64,000 bases of DNA from Enterovibrio gelatinilyticus (GTDB taxonomy: Bacteria; Pseudomonadota; Gammaproteobacteria; Enterobacterales; Vibrionaceae), in the NCBI RefSeq assembly GCF_028683095.1, contig NZ_JAJUBC010000020.1, positions 1 through 64,000 of the forward strand, written 5' to 3'. A model generated the notes under the pieces. It saw nothing but the letters and a program-made list of their open reading frames with translations, ran no database searches and had not been told where the DNA came from. This document shows positions 63,212-64,000 of this stretch, in pieces. Within the stretch, counting starts at the first letter, position 1, and the number at the start of each line of letters is the position of its first letter. The position numbers and the translations under genes are program-made.

Positions 63212-64000
63212 ATGTTTGAACTAAAAAAACTTATATCAACTTTACTGATGCCCCTCCCTGCACTACTGCTAATCGGATTTTTTGGTCTGTTTTTGATTTG
63301 GTTCACGCAGCGTAAAGGGTTTGGTTCGTTCTTTGTTTTTGTTTCACTGCTGTTAATTGGACTCGTATCTTTTCAGCCAATATCTTCATCGTTGTTAATG
63401 GGGCTAGAAAGACAGCACACCCGTTTTTTACAACCAGAAGAGCCCGTTGATTACGTCATGGTGCTTGGGCATGGTCACGTGGTTGATGACGAAATCCCTC
63501 CTACTTCTGAGTTGTCGCGAGTGGCGTTGATGCGCCTCATAGAGGGGATTCGGATTCACTTCATGTACCCAACCTCACAACTGATTTTGTCAGGTTATGA
63601 TGGTGGATACGAAGTGAGCCATGCTCGTATGCTGGCTCGGGTAGCAATGGCAATGGGGGTGAACAAGAACAACATCCTGTTGCTTGAAACAGCAAAGGAC
63701 ACGTGGGAAGAAGCCTTTCAAGCGGCATCCGTCGTGGGCGATAGCAACTTGGTACTGGTGACGTCGGCGAGCCACATGCCTCGCGCATTGTATGAATTTA
63801 AAAGTGCAGGCCTAGACCCTATCCCAGCACCAACGAATTACATGGCCCAAAAAGAGATTCAACAGCCTTGGATCAAGTACAGCCCTCGGGCACAGTACCT
63901 CGAGCAATTCGAGCGCTTCTGGCATGAACGCTTAGGGCAACTGTGGCAACGTCTACGCGACAAAGTGGCGCTACAAGAAGCGGTACTGCAAGCGGACCCT
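63212..64000 (+). CDS. elyC: Envelope biogenesis factor ElyC, 3' end outside the window
   Basis: The frame opens at the ATG at 63212 and is still open at base 64000 (263 codons), so only the stop is missing; E. coli ElyC has 259 residues. Two N-terminal membrane segments (about residues 8-32 and 40-60) lead into a DUF218 domain with VDYVMVLGHGHVVDDE, QLILSGYDGG, ETAKDTWEEA and VTSASHMPRA. ElyC is needed for undecaprenyl-phosphate metabolism and peptidoglycan assembly. It is divergent from cmoM, unlike the E. coli arrangement. Confidence 0.92.
   Translation, partial: MFELKKLISTLLMPLPALLLIGFFGLFLIWFTQRKGFGSFFVFVSLLLIGLVSFQPISSSLLMGLERQHTRFLQPEEPVDYVMVLGHGHVVDDEIPPTSELSRVALMRLIEGIRIHFMYPTSQLILSGYDGGYEVSHARMLARVAMAMGVNKNNILLLETAKDTWEEAFQAASVVGDSNLVLVTSASHMPRALYEFKSAGLDPIPAPTNYMAQKEIQQPWIKYSPRAQYLEQFERFWHERLGQLWQRLRDKVALQEAVLQADP

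Overview
The window is gamma-proteobacterial and almost certainly a Vibrio chromosome, probably the large one and perhaps of the Harveyi clade. The evidence is the complete MukBEF condensin operon with cmoM and elyC, a tandem glycine riboswitch ahead of a sodium:amino-acid symporter (an arrangement classically known from Vibrio), RelV-like and CosR-like proteins, E. coli-type cytidine deaminase, SulA under a LexA box, and moderate GC with densely packed genes. There are no rRNA or tRNA genes, CRISPR arrays, integrases or insertion sequences; most of the window reads as ordinary chromosomal backbone.

Layout. 1-994: the C-terminal part of a secreted calcium-binding protein with thrombospondin type 3 repeats. 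1531-3905: an amidase-fold protein lacking its nucleophile, next to a membrane-anchored J-domain protein. 4178-5955: promoter, tandem glycine riboswitch with terminator platform, and AGCS symporter. 6071-10298: a HAD phosphatase, then the split B12-dependent ribonucleotide reductase nrdJa/nrdJb behind two NrdR-like boxes. 10591-17485: azoreductase, an NTF2-like protein, a MipA/OmpV-like porin, a 2OG-Fe dioxygenase, a RelV-like alarmone synthetase with a signal peptide, a YafJ-like amidotransferase, and NnrS with an NsrR-like operator. 17659-23204: a five-gene peptide ABC transporter operon. 23753-31515: TauD-like dioxygenase, sbcB, a tail-anchored winged-helix regulator, a YohJ/YohK pair, cdd, an EamA transporter and purT. 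31617-36919: tpm, sulA, an amino-acid antiporter and three small or uncharacterised genes.

36932-43094: ycbL, a PhoB-type promoter driving a phosphoesterase plus a bifunctional OlsF-like ornithine lipid synthase, then ycbK and ldtD (ycbB). 43196-48059: a Fur-controlled four-gene iron cluster (imelysin, di-heme DUF1111 protein, imelysin lipoprotein, DUF1513 propeller). 48363-55693: CosR-like regulator, EamA transporter, REC-EAL phosphodiesterase, decayed aldo/keto reductase, aspartate/glutamate racemase, GNAT acetyltransferase and a chemoreceptor. 55792-64000: mukB, mukE, mukF and cmoM on the minus strand and a divergent elyC running off the end.

The most interesting unit is 37684-40503. Five 11-bp direct repeats resembling Pho-box half sites precede a calcineurin-like phosphoesterase (PlcP-like by context) and an OlsF-like fusion, which together look like a phosphate-starvation lipid-remodelling operon. 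Second is the pairing of a catalytically dead amidase fold with a membrane J-domain protein. The window also carries several regulatory sites that fit their downstream genes (PurR-purT, LexA-sulA, Fur-imelysin, CRP-cdd, NrdR-nrdJ, NsrR-nnrS) and a family of short dispersed palindromic repeats between genes.
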